From: Pseudoalteromonas sp. MMG007
Lineage (GTDB): Bacteria; Pseudomonadota; Gammaproteobacteria; Enterobacterales; Alteromonadaceae
Direction: 5' to 3'
Assembly (NCBI RefSeq): GCF_018100985.1
Contig: NZ_JAGJEI010000008.1
Location: 1 to 64,000 of the forward strand
Length of the DNA: 64,000 bases
Numbering within the stretch: position 1 is the first letter of the stretch; each line of letters opens with the position of its first letter. Positions 55,635 to 64,000 of this stretch are shown piece by piece. The position numbers and the translations under genes are program-made. Under the pieces are notes generated by a model that saw only the letters and a program-made list of their open reading frames with translations, was not told the origin of the DNA and made no database searches.

Positions 55635-56549
55635 TTATTTATTAACCACTTGAATTACATTAGACTTCAAAGTCTCTACCCAATAATTAAACATTTTATT
55701 GGATAACAATGAATATGGATTTGAAGTATCTAAGAAATTATCTTTAATGTATTTCAGTTTACCTCTAAGACGATTTTCAATAGGATCAAGAATTGCGTCT
55801 TTTGCTGCACGATGTATGTTTTGAGAAACAACAGTTTCTTTCAGCTTAAGATCCTCTTCTATGTCCATAAGACTTCGAAGTAATGCTTTATGAGTTTTTG
55901 CTCTTGCTTCAATCAGGTTTGGTCTGTTTAGGCCATAATACTTTATTGAACTATCCACCTGGAGTTTACTTAAACCATTTTTACTTAATGAAATCGCTAT
56001 AGGCTTATCATTGATATTTGCAAAAATTAACTTTTGTGACGGATCTTCATTACATGGGTTAATGAGCAAAGGAGTTTCATTTACTAAAGAAGCTTCTGTT
56101 CTTGAATCATTGGAATCGGGGTGCAACGGAAAGTGATCAGCTTTACCCAGAGTAACTTGAGCATTTTTGGTTTTATGTTGCCTTTTGCGATTGCAATCAA
56201 TGCAAGATGGTAACAAATTATCCCAGTCAGCTGCTAACCACCAATAACCAGGGCTAATATACCCTGTTATATTTTCTTTTTTTATTCTTCCTTTTGGTCT
56301 GTAGTGCTCAACTTCCATTGGTTGGATATGAGAATATTCACTCTCACAATATGCACATTTTTTTTCAAATAGCGTTTCAAGTGCATCCTTAATATCATCA
56401 TTTTTGTAGACCTTAAATGAGAATGACTTTTGACCAACCTTATATGTTTGATAATAAGTTATAGCTTCTTGAAGCTCCAATTCAGCTTCAGAACCTTGAC
56501 CATTGCATGAAGCAGGTATTGCAACCGATGCTCTATCTCTAAAAATCAT
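55635..56549 (-). CDS. HNH endonuclease domain protein, PtuB/TIGR02646-like
   Basis: The 304-residue protein has a zinc-bound HNH module: CAYCES (C65, C68), VEHYRPKG (E81-H82), WDNLLPSCIDCNRKR (C116, C119). This order is typical of PtuB/TIGR02646-type nucleases of Septu and retron systems. C-terminal LINPCNEDPSQ and YGLNRPNLIEAR segments recur in the N-terminal domain of the neighbouring ATPase. Its ATG lies within the ATPase gene (11-base overlap). It probably is the effector nuclease partner of that ATPase. Confidence 0.85.
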   Translation of the reverse strand: MIFRDRASVAIPASCNGQGSEAELELQEAITYYQTYKVGQKSFSFKVYKNDDIKDALETLFEKKCAYCESEYSHIQPMEVEHYRPKGRIKKENITGYISPGYWWLAADWDNLLPSCIDCNRKRQHKTKNAQVTLGKADHFPLHPDSNDSRTEASLVNETPLLINPCNEDPSQKLIFANINDKPIAISLSKNGLSKLQVDSSIKYYGLNRPNLIEARAKTHKALLRSLMDIEEDLKLKETVVSQNIHRAAKDAILDPIENRLRGKLKYIKDNFLDTSNPYSLLSNKMFNYWVETLKSNVIQVVNK

Positions 56550-58719
56550 CAGCCATCCCTAAGTCTTTAACCTTTTCGAAAAGAGATTCTATTGTTTCTT
56601 GTGACCATTCAGAATACTTAGGGTCTCTTCTGTGATTTGCTATTTCAAGATCCACCAAGCGCATTAACATTCGCTCTCGCTTTGTTAATGCTGTATTGCC
56701 GATATATTCCAATTCTTTAGGTATATCGAAGCTATCTACTTTGGTTGATAGTTCAGCATCTCTTGACTCATTAGCAACTCTTTCAAGGTCTTTATAATAA
56801 TCTTGAAGGATATTCTCTGTTTCAATGTCCTGGGTTGTTTGCAGCCCAAACATATCAGATGTCAGTAACTGATCGACAGAAGCACCTTTCAGTGATGGAT
56901 AATCGGTGATTGCAACCAACCCATCTTCCTGATCTTCCCTTAATATTAATAATTCACCTCCATTTAAGCTTCTCAATATTAAGGGATCATGAGTTGAAAC
57001 ATAAAAATGAATTAGAGGAAACGCATCCCTAAAAGCTTGCAGTATCTTAAGCCTCCAAGAGGGATGTAAATGAGCATCAAGTTCATCGATTAAAACATAT
57101 GCTTGAGTAGACTCTAGCGAATTTACTCCTTGCTCAACAGAAAGTAAGACATCCAATATATCGCAAACTATAGTAACAACTGTTTTATAACCAGCACTTA
57201 GAACGTCGAAATTTATGTACTCAAATTCATTATTATTAGTCAGTCTTTTGATTAGTAACTTTTGTTTTTGGTTAATTTCGAACTTGACACCCTCTGATCC
57301 CAATATTGATCCTAAGATATCAGCTATCGCCAACAAACTTTTGCGATTCTTATGTCTTTTGAATATACCTTGAATCCCATTGAGTCTAGCAGCTTCATTG
57401 AACAATGATTGAATTCGAAAACCCATTGCATTACTGAGGCTATCTTTCAATTGAGATTTCGCTGCTAACCTATACGAACCATAACTAAGTACACAAGGTG
57501 AAAAATCAGTGTCACCAAATATGGTAACTCTTTGGTTTTCACTTTTAGTGATTAATAGCTCATTCGTTAATTCGTTATTGCTAAACGATACTTTAATCCG
57601 AGCTTCTTTATAATTCCGATGAATAATATCTTTTGCATTAAGTCCAAGACGACTCTTAGATTTCACATCTAAATTGTTTAACCGCTCAGCTCCTAGTAAA
57701 GATAATGTAATGGCCTGTAGAATAGTTGTTTTTCCTAATCCGTTAGTGCCTAAAAAAGAATAACAAGCCCCTTTACCCTCCAACATACGAACATCAGTAC
57801 GAAAGTTCTTTATTCCTTTAAAGCCTTGAATTTCAATACGCGAAATTGAGTGAAACTGACTGATTGGTATGTAATCAAAGTAGACTGAATTAAAAGTCTG
57901 TGACTCATCCAAACTTTTTTGGGTTCTTTTAATAACGGATGGAGGCAAAACTTGAAACTTAAGAAAAGATTTAACACCGTCACGTAGCTCACCGCTTAGC
58001 CTTGTCATAGCATATTGAGCTAACAAACCACTGAATTCGCCTTTTGCTGAAACTAGATCCTCGATTCTACTTTTCAATTCAGCTTTGTATCTTGGTGAGC
58101 CTTGATAAACGTATAAATTTGCGTCATTGAATAAATCAGTAATCTTACTCAATCTGCGTCGCACTAAATTAGGACGGTTAAGCTCCAAAACTCTAATTGT
58201 TTCCTGACCAATTCTTGTGACTCCCTCTAGCTTGCCTTTGTCATTAAGCTCAATGTGCTGAGATGGATCCAAATAACAAGGATCAATCAAATCTGCTTTT
58301 TCTGTTTCCCTCAGTCGCTCTAACGGCATCATAATCTTACCTGGATTAGCTACAGAGAAGTTATTTCCTTTATATTTTGAGCACTCAATACAAGATAGGT
58401 AAAGGTTCTCCCAATCTAGTGTAAGCCAAGCATAATAAGCATTGTCTACTTGTCCATTCTTCCTTCGAGCGCCACCTATTGGACGGAAATGTTCAACTAC
58501 AGATGTGCTTTCTTCTACTATCGTTTCACAAAATGCACATTTATGTTCAAATTCGTTGAACAGGTCATATTTTATCTCTTTTAAAACCCATCCTTTATAT
58601 TTTGGAGGACGGACAAATTGCTCCTTTGAAAAATATTCTTTTAGTTCTTCGAGGTACTTTTCTTTCTCTAAATTTAATTGGCTATGATTAAAATAATCAG
58701 TCCTTTGAATATATCTCAT
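56539..58719 (-). CDS. HNH nuclease-ABC/AAA21-type ATPase fusion
   Basis: 726 residues in two parts. Residues about 50-190: HNH module CAFCET (C61, C64), VEHFRPIG (E76-H77), LYLSCIECSKYK (C110, C113), LIDPCYLDPSQ, LNRPNLVRRR. Residues about 290-620: ABC-type ATPase with Walker A GTNGLGKTT (324-332), signature LSAGYK (507-512), Walker B VLIDELDAH (542-550) and switch H577 (VSTHDPL). The ATPase resembles PtuA/OLD-like enzymes but no Toprim is seen. It follows hsdM by 34 bases in the hsd operon and overlaps the HNH gene. Role inferred: anti-phage sensor-effector. Confidence 0.88.
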   Translation of the reverse strand: MRYIQRTDYFNHSQLNLEKEKYLEELKEYFSKEQFVRPPKYKGWVLKEIKYDLFNEFEHKCAFCETIVEESTSVVEHFRPIGGARRKNGQVDNAYYAWLTLDWENLYLSCIECSKYKGNNFSVANPGKIMMPLERLRETEKADLIDPCYLDPSQHIELNDKGKLEGVTRIGQETIRVLELNRPNLVRRRLSKITDLFNDANLYVYQGSPRYKAELKSRIEDLVSAKGEFSGLLAQYAMTRLSGELRDGVKSFLKFQVLPPSVIKRTQKSLDESQTFNSVYFDYIPISQFHSISRIEIQGFKGIKNFRTDVRMLEGKGACYSFLGTNGLGKTTILQAITLSLLGAERLNNLDVKSKSRLGLNAKDIIHRNYKEARIKVSFSNNELTNELLITKSENQRVTIFGDTDFSPCVLSYGSYRLAAKSQLKDSLSNAMGFRIQSLFNEAARLNGIQGIFKRHKNRKSLLAIADILGSILGSEGVKFEINQKQKLLIKRLTNNNEFEYINFDVLSAGYKTVVTIVCDILDVLLSVEQGVNSLESTQAYVLIDELDAHLHPSWRLKILQAFRDAFPLIHFYVSTHDPLILRSLNGGELLILREDQEDGLVAITDYPSLKGASVDQLLTSDMFGLQTTQDIETENILQDYYKDLERVANESRDAELSTKVDSFDIPKELEYIGNTALTKRERMLMRLVDLEIANHRRDPKYSEWSQETIESLFEKVKDLGMADDF

Positions 58720-58753
58720 TAATACACCCTAAATATCAAACAGAGCTTCTCTG

Positions 58754-60238
58754 CTATGCATTCAACGACGCTAATACTTGGCGAAAGCTGTCTAAGCCAG
58801 CTTCCATGTTTTCAATTATTTCACCAGCTAACTCTTCCGGCTCTGGCAGGTTTTCTAAGTCTGTTAGCGATTTATCTTTTAACCAGAAGATGTCTAGGCT
58901 AGTTTTGTCACGAGCTAAAATTTCTTCGAGAGTGTATTTGCGCCATCGACCTTCAGGGTTTGTTTCTTCGTTCCACGTCTCTGTTCGTTCATGCCTGTTC
59001 TCAGGGTTATAACAATCAACAAACTCTTGAAGGTCTGCCATTGTCATTGGCTTTTTCTTCAACGTGTGATGAACATTGGTACGATAATCGAAGAACCAAA
59101 TGTCTTTTGTCCATGCGTCTTTTTGTGCAGGTTTGTTGTCGAAGAATAATACATTCGCCTTTACGCCATTTGCGTAAAAGATACCTGTTGGCAGACGCAA
59201 AATAGTATGAAGCTCAGTGCTCTCCATTAACTTCTTACGAACCGTTTCACCTGCTCCACCTTCAAACAATACATTATCAGGCAATACAACAGCAGCACGG
59301 CCAGTTGTTTTTAACATACTGCGAATATGCTGAACGAAGTTAACCTGTTTGTTTGAAGTAGTAGCCCAAAAATCCTGACGGTTATAAGTTAGGTCGTCTT
59401 TTTCTTGTTCACCTTCTTCATTGGTAAAAGTCATGCTACTTTTCTTACCAAATGGGGGGTTAGCAAGAACCATATCTACGGTACGTGAAGGTTGAGAAAT
59501 TAACGAGTCATCCCCACTAACCAGACTTTCACCATCAATCTCACCAATGTTATGTAAAAACATGTTCATCAAGCATAGGCGGCGAGTATTGGCGACAATT
59601 TCGTTGCCAAAGAAAGTTTCATTTTTAAGAAATGCTTTTTGCTGTTTATCTAATTTGTAATTATTAGGATCAGTAATGAAATCATACGCATGTAAGAAAA
59701 ATCCGCCCGTACCACATGCCGGATCAGCTATAGTTTGATTTGGCGCTGGTCTCATACATAAAACTATCGTTTTGATGAGATCGCGAGGCGTAAAGTATTG
59801 ACCTGCACCGGACTTAGTGTCTTCAGCGTTCTTTTCTAATAAACCTTCATAAATGGTACCTTTGGTATCAGATCCCATCATTACCCAGTTTACATCATCA
59901 ACCATTTCAACTAGGCGCTTTAACTTAGAAGGATCTTGAATGTAATTTTGGGCCTTGGTGAATATCTGCCCTAACATGCCAGGTTTTTTCGCTAGCTCTC
60001 TTAGTGTAGTTACATAGTGCACTTCAAGATCTGAGCCTGTTTCATTTTTAAGACTCTGCCAGTTAAACTCTTCAGGTATACCGACATCTCGGTTATAAGG
60101 TGGTTTACTATACTCATCTGCCATTTTAAGGAAGATAAGGTAAGTTAATTGAGTTAGATAATCTCCATATCCAACACCATCATCACGTAAGGTGGTACAA
60201 AAACTCCAAACTTTAGATACTATGCTTTGTGCGTTCAT
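58754..60238 (-). CDS. hsdM: Type I restriction-modification system methyltransferase subunit
   Basis: HsdM methylates adenine within the HsdS-specified site. The protein (494 residues from ATG 60238) has the N-terminal helical domain (SIVSKVWSFCTTLRDDGVGYGDY), the SAM motif DPACGTGGFFLHAYDF and catalytic NPPFGKK. Sequence style is EcoEI/type IB-like. The ATG 60238 is preferred over an in-frame GTG nine bases earlier; AAGTGA precedes it. Confidence 0.94.
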   Translation of the reverse strand: MNAQSIVSKVWSFCTTLRDDGVGYGDYLTQLTYLIFLKMADEYSKPPYNRDVGIPEEFNWQSLKNETGSDLEVHYVTTLRELAKKPGMLGQIFTKAQNYIQDPSKLKRLVEMVDDVNWVMMGSDTKGTIYEGLLEKNAEDTKSGAGQYFTPRDLIKTIVLCMRPAPNQTIADPACGTGGFFLHAYDFITDPNNYKLDKQQKAFLKNETFFGNEIVANTRRLCLMNMFLHNIGEIDGESLVSGDDSLISQPSRTVDMVLANPPFGKKSSMTFTNEEGEQEKDDLTYNRQDFWATTSNKQVNFVQHIRSMLKTTGRAAVVLPDNVLFEGGAGETVRKKLMESTELHTILRLPTGIFYANGVKANVLFFDNKPAQKDAWTKDIWFFDYRTNVHHTLKKKPMTMADLQEFVDCYNPENRHERTETWNEETNPEGRWRKYTLEEILARDKTSLDIFWLKDKSLTDLENLPEPEELAGEIIENMEAGLDSFRQVLASLNA

Positions 60239-60318
60239 TTTTTTCACTTAATTCTTTTGGGATAGTCACCTATTTATGAATACTCATACTTAGGGTGGTC
60301 TATCGTAATATAATGCTT

Positions 60319-61884
60319 TTACTTTTTAGCCGCAGATTTTGCTTTGCTTTTACTTTTTCGGGCGGCTGCCTTTTCTGCTTTCTCTTTCTCAGCCAGTTCA
60401 GCTTTTTCAATCTCTATTTTCTTTAGTAGCTCGCTAGCTGGTTCATCATTAGGATCTTGTGAAACTAGTTGTCCAGAGAATGCCTTTTTCAAAATAGACT
60501 GCCTTAGAAGGCTAGAACGCTCAATATTAGAATCGATTTCTTCTTCAAGCTTAGCGACTATTGAAAGCTTCTCTCCCAAGATATTAAAAATTTCTTTTTG
60601 TTCTTCTATGCAACACAGAGGCATCGGTAACTCTCTAAGGATCGTACTATTTAATCCGGGCCTAGTCTGACCTTGTGCATTTTCAAACATTCTTGTACGA
60701 CTGATCGTATGAGACTGCAATATTAGATTGTAGAACTCTGGCAGTAACAGTTTTTGTTCCATCGAGATACGATAAACGTGCTTTGTAATTATTGCTTTTT
60801 CTAGCTCTCGTGGAACAACACAAGAACGTCCTAAAGAGGCCATCACCGTTACTAATAAATCACCTGGTCTAGCGGTATACTTTTCTAGCTCTTTATATTT
60901 AGTTTCAGATATTCTGTTTTGGCTTCCGAGAGAAAAATCTCCGCTTTTAACATTATCAATACCAAGAACTAGAACACCACTTTCTTGGAATTCCGAATGC
61001 TTTAGATTGCTGCCAAAGGGGCCACTTTGCATAGCACGGGGTAATCCAGAAATCAGCATATCCAATGTTACCCATGTCCAATCATCTGGAAGTCCTGGAG
61101 CACCAGCCATATCTATACCATCAATAGATACTATACTTTTAGGAATTCTCGGTTTAGCTGGCTTTTTTCCTTCTTTGCCATTAGCTAGCCACTTTTCAAC
61201 TTCCTTTTCCCAGTCGTCAAACTGCTCTTGATAACGAGCTTCGCGCTCTTGTTGAATGTGCTGGAGAAGCTGTTCCGGCGATTCAAGCTTGTCAGCATTA
61301 TCCTTCCGCCATTCTTCGGTTAATTTGCCTTCAAAAGCATGTTTTAACAACGCTTGGCGATAAACCGCAAGTTGTGCCTTAGCGGTTTTTAGACTTTCAA
61401 TTCCTTTATCTAATTCAGAGAATAGCTCTTCTATTTTTTCAACAATACGGATTTGTTCATTTTCTGGTGGAATGCCAATAAGCTCTTTAGCAACCCACTG
61501 GTAATGTCGTGCATATCCTTTATCTTTGATTGATATCGCTAGATATTGAGTGAAATAAAATAAAAGCTTCGGTGTAATTGCTCCACTAGGCTGAAGAACT
61601 TTTACGCCATCAGCTCCGGCCACAAAGGGGTTATTGATTGATTTAACAGCCCTAGTGTGATCTCCAAAAACCAAGATAGGGAAGTTTGCATCTATAACTT
61701 TTTCTTCATCGTTACAATACCCACTACAATCTTCTTTACCTTGATCTATAACTGGATATTTCCCTGATACTTCATACTGTTTCTGATTAACTTTTTTCCC
61801 ATTTGTAGAAATAGTTGTAACTATATTTGCATAGTCATCTATCTCCCAACCAACAGGTAAGTTATTTTTATTTAAATCACTCAC
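60319..61884 (-). CDS. hsdS: Type I restriction-modification system specificity subunit
   Basis: HsdS chooses the DNA target. 521 residues with two target recognition domains (about 5-150 and 265-430), each followed by a conserved coiled coil: YRQALLKHAFEGKLTEEW near 175-192 and LRQSILKKAFSGQL near 465-478. The C-terminal tail is unusually Lys/Ala rich (KAAARKSKSKAKSAAKK). Translation starts at GTG 61884, which overlaps the hsdR stop codon (TAGTG). Target sequence cannot be predicted. Confidence 0.92.
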   Translation of the reverse strand: MSDLNKNNLPVGWEIDDYANIVTTISTNGKKVNQKQYEVSGKYPVIDQGKEDCSGYCNDEEKVIDANFPILVFGDHTRAVKSINNPFVAGADGVKVLQPSGAITPKLLFYFTQYLAISIKDKGYARHYQWVAKELIGIPPENEQIRIVEKIEELFSELDKGIESLKTAKAQLAVYRQALLKHAFEGKLTEEWRKDNADKLESPEQLLQHIQQEREARYQEQFDDWEKEVEKWLANGKEGKKPAKPRIPKSIVSIDGIDMAGAPGLPDDWTWVTLDMLISGLPRAMQSGPFGSNLKHSEFQESGVLVLGIDNVKSGDFSLGSQNRISETKYKELEKYTARPGDLLVTVMASLGRSCVVPRELEKAIITKHVYRISMEQKLLLPEFYNLILQSHTISRTRMFENAQGQTRPGLNSTILRELPMPLCCIEEQKEIFNILGEKLSIVAKLEEEIDSNIERSSLLRQSILKKAFSGQLVSQDPNDEPASELLKKIEIEKAELAEKEKAEKAAARKSKSKAKSAAKK

Positions 61885-64000
61885 TAAGCTACTAACTCAC
61901 TATTTAATTCATCTATAATTTTATTCATATCATCACCAAAGAGTTGATACATCTTGCCTAAACCACCTTGTGCATCAAATGGTGACATTTCCAGATCATC
62001 TAATTCAAAATGGAATGAATTAACAAAGTGTTCACGGATCATATGTAGCCACGCCATTTGTTCTTTAGTGAACTTTTGGTTGCTACCTGAGTGGTGCTTC
62101 ATGATCCACGTTTGGAAATTCTTGCTGACGGTGGTATTAAAGGTCGAGAGTTTATCATCAATGCCTGCTACACGGCGAATTAATGCGACTAAAGCGGTTA
62201 ACTCATTAATTGGCTTATTACCCTGTTCTTTTTTATTGTCAGGGTCTTCGAGTAATTCATACGCTTGCCATACATTTAGTGGGGCTAGTTTAGGTTTATC
62301 TGATTTGAGTTTTTCGAGCACTTCTTTGACCATATCAAAGGTGATTTCACGACGACGATGTGGTTGGTCGTAGAATATTTCCAACGCGGTAATCTCATCT
62401 TTGTTTTGCTCTAGATATTCAACGAACTCTTTGCAAATATCTGATGCTTGTTCAGTGGTCGCCTTTTCCCAATCGGCTATTTGTACTTCATCAATGTTGT
62501 CATGATCGATCTTTTGGTCTTTGTCTCGGCGGATGGTATCGATAAGCTCAATTAACTCGCCGTTAAAGACATTGGCAGCTTTACTTACCATCTCAGCCTG
62601 AGCTTTGTTGCGATTATCTTCGCCTGGGTCTGTGCCTTTTGGCTGTTTTGCCAGTATTAACGCTTGCTCTTCTACTTTGTCGCCATCAATGGCCGAGAAT
62701 AAATCAACTACCATTTGAGTAATTGAGACACCACCCGATACCTTTTCAATTCGCTTCTTATCATCGGCATCTAGCTGCTTGTTCAATCGTGCTAACCTGC
62801 CAGCAAGTGAACTTACAGAGTCAGTATCACTAGCCCCCATCATAATGCCCATAGCTAAATCTTTGAGTGGTACAGATGGTTTAGTGATTAAAGGCTGACT
62901 CGCTGTTTTAAGTGATTTAGTAACGCCAATTGCATCAACAATAACATAGTGCGTTTTTGCAGACTTTGCATCTGGCGTTACCTTGATTAATTCATCATGG
63001 TCAAAAGTGCGTGTTCCGCGACCTTTCATTTGCTCGAAATAGTTTCGGCTTTTAACATCACGCATGAACACAAGGCACTCAAGTGGTTTTATATCTGTAC
63101 CTGTTGCTATCATATCCACGGTCACTGCAATGCGAGGTTCGTATAAATTTCTAAAGCTAGAGAGTACCGATTTAGGATCTTCACCTTGCTCGATAATATT
63201 ACCGTCTTTATCTGTTTTATCTTTCTTTACACGGTAGGTGATTTTTTTACAAAAAGAATTACCTTCGTCAAACTCTTCTCGAACCGTTTGAATAATATCG
63301 TCGGCATGGCTGTCGGTTTTTGCAAAAATTAATGTTTTAGGCACATGCTCTCTATCAGGGAAAATGACAGGTAAACTCTCTTTGAAGGTTTTTATGACTG
63401 TACGAATTTGACTAGGGTTTACGATATCTTTATCAAGCTGTTTTGCACTGTACTTTTCGTCTTCATCTTGTTGTTCCCAGCGTTTTCTTCGGGTCACACG
63501 TTCACGATGCTCAACTTGTTGCTTAGCTTGTAACGTTTCACCTTCTTTGGTAATTCTGGTTTGAATGGTAAAAACTTCATTACCTACGTTAACACCATCA
63601 GCAACGGCTTTTTCGTGACTATAGTCACTGACAATATTTTGCTTGAAGAAACCATAAGTGCGGTTATCGGGGGTTGCTGTTAAGCCAATCAGGAAAGCAT
63701 CAAAGTAATCTAATACTTGTTGCCATAAGTTATAGATTGAACGATGACATTCATCGATAAAAATGAAGTCAAAATGCTCAATTGGTACTTTAGGGTTGTA
63801 AACAACAGGAACAGGCTCTTTAGGTTTGGTAAGTTGCTCTGCTGGGTTTTGTTCTTCTAATGTTTCGTCTAACTCTTCATCTTTTAAAATTGAATACATT
63901 CGCTGGATCGTACTGATACAGACCTCAGCATCTTTAGGCACAAACTTTGATTTTAAGCGCTGAACGACATGTAGTTCGGTGAACTTACGACTGTCATCAC
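61884..64000 (-). CDS. hsdR: Type I restriction-modification system endonuclease subunit, partial
   Basis: The gene runs off the window's right edge; about 705 codons are visible and the reading frame is open to base 64000. Seen: DEAH-type motif II (FIFIDECHRSIYNLW), LTATPDN, VTVDMIATGTDIKPLECLVF, QMKGRGTRT and a C-terminal EcoEI-type domain (GLGKMYQLFGDDMNKIIDEL). The Walker A and N-terminal nuclease domain lie outside. It translocates and cuts unmodified DNA with HsdM and HsdS. The nearest in-window start at 63941 is not the real one. Confidence 0.93.
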   Translation of the reverse strand, partial: DDSRKFTELHVVQRLKSKFVPKDAEVCISTIQRMYSILKDEELDETLEEQNPAEQLTKPKEPVPVVYNPKVPIEHFDFIFIDECHRSIYNLWQQVLDYFDAFLIGLTATPDNRTYGFFKQNIVSDYSHEKAVADGVNVGNEVFTIQTRITKEGETLQAKQQVEHRERVTRRKRWEQQDEDEKYSAKQLDKDIVNPSQIRTVIKTFKESLPVIFPDREHVPKTLIFAKTDSHADDIIQTVREEFDEGNSFCKKITYRVKKDKTDKDGNIIEQGEDPKSVLSSFRNLYEPRIAVTVDMIATGTDIKPLECLVFMRDVKSRNYFEQMKGRGTRTFDHDELIKVTPDAKSAKTHYVIVDAIGVTKSLKTASQPLITKPSVPLKDLAMGIMMGASDTDSVSSLAGRLARLNKQLDADDKKRIEKVSGGVSITQMVVDLFSAIDGDKVEEQALILAKQPKGTDPGEDNRNKAQAEMVSKAANVFNGELIELIDTIRRDKDQKIDHDNIDEVQIADWEKATTEQASDICKEFVEYLEQNKDEITALEIFYDQPHRRREITFDMVKEVLEKLKSDKPKLAPLNVWQAYELLEDPDNKKEQGNKPINELTALVALIRRVAGIDDKLSTFNTTVSKNFQTWIMKHHSGSNQKFTKEQMAWLHMIREHFVNSFHFELDDLEMSPFDAQGGLGKMYQLFGDDMNKIIDELNSELVA

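Noticed and set aside
55635-58719. Retron (Septu-type effectors also occur with retrons)
   Set aside because: No reverse transcriptase or msr/msd-like region is visible between the island genes in the window.
55600-64000. Prophage or insertion sequence as carrier of the defence island
   Set aside because: No integrase, transposase, or terminal repeats are seen in the window; the far boundary is outside it.

Overview
The window looks like a chromosomal segment of a marine gammaproteobacterium of the order Alteromonadales, most likely Pseudoalteromonas. This is inferred from AT-rich DNA, the gene families present (DUF3549, DUF3301, DUF3334, a TIGR03503-like protein, FadE paralogues) and a multiplied tRNA-Asp array. 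Several blocks keep enterobacterial order: uvrY-uvrC-pgsA-tRNA-Gly-tRNA-Cys, mltD-gloB-methyltransferase-rnhA-dnaQ with tRNA-Asp nearby, truC-flavodoxin-yqcC, and cmoA-cmoB.

Layout. 1-4.7 kb: tRNA-Cys and tRNA-Gly, pgsA, uvrC, the GacA-type regulator uvrY and a cation symporter. 5-13.5 kb: cysK, a lipoprotein, an acyl-CoA dehydrogenase, an M2 peptidase and two tandemly duplicated porin-like genes; a fossil of the peptidase 3' end and its terminator marks the duplication unit. 13.5-24 kb: an ABC exporter with a PH-domain protein, metC, nudC, a NYN nuclease gene divergent from a satD-DUF3307 pair across three regularly spaced 18-bp palindromes, rhlE, a 2OG-Fe(II) oxygenase and an alpha/beta hydrolase-OsmC fusion with an FNR-type box between them. 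24-44 kb: small hypotheticals, a pentapeptide-repeat protein, aspS, yecE- and ygjP-like genes, cmoAB, purMN, a DUF3108 protein, a YafJ-like amidotransferase, fadE behind a FadR-like site, a second small ABC pair, and an S9 peptidase gene with four in-frame stops. 44-54.2 kb: a 7-bp tandem repeat, seven identical tRNA-Asp genes, the dnaQ/rnhA/gloB/mltD block, truC-yqcC and DUF3549-DUF3301.

54.2-54.7 kb holds no protein gene but carries a clear CsrB-type small RNA on the minus strand, with about 25 GGA motifs and a terminal hairpin plus U-tract. Its expected activator, UvrY, is encoded at the other end of the window.

55-64 kb is a defence island read on the minus strand. It contains hsdR (cut by the window edge), hsdS and hsdM of a type I restriction-modification system, then an HNH-ATPase fusion and a second HNH protein, followed by a decayed gene. 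The HNH-ATPase/HNH pair resembles Septu (PtuA/PtuB) effectors but has an extra HNH module on the ATPase and sits at the tail of the hsd operon. It is the best candidate here for an incompletely described system. The satD-DUF3307-NYN locus with its operators is the second.
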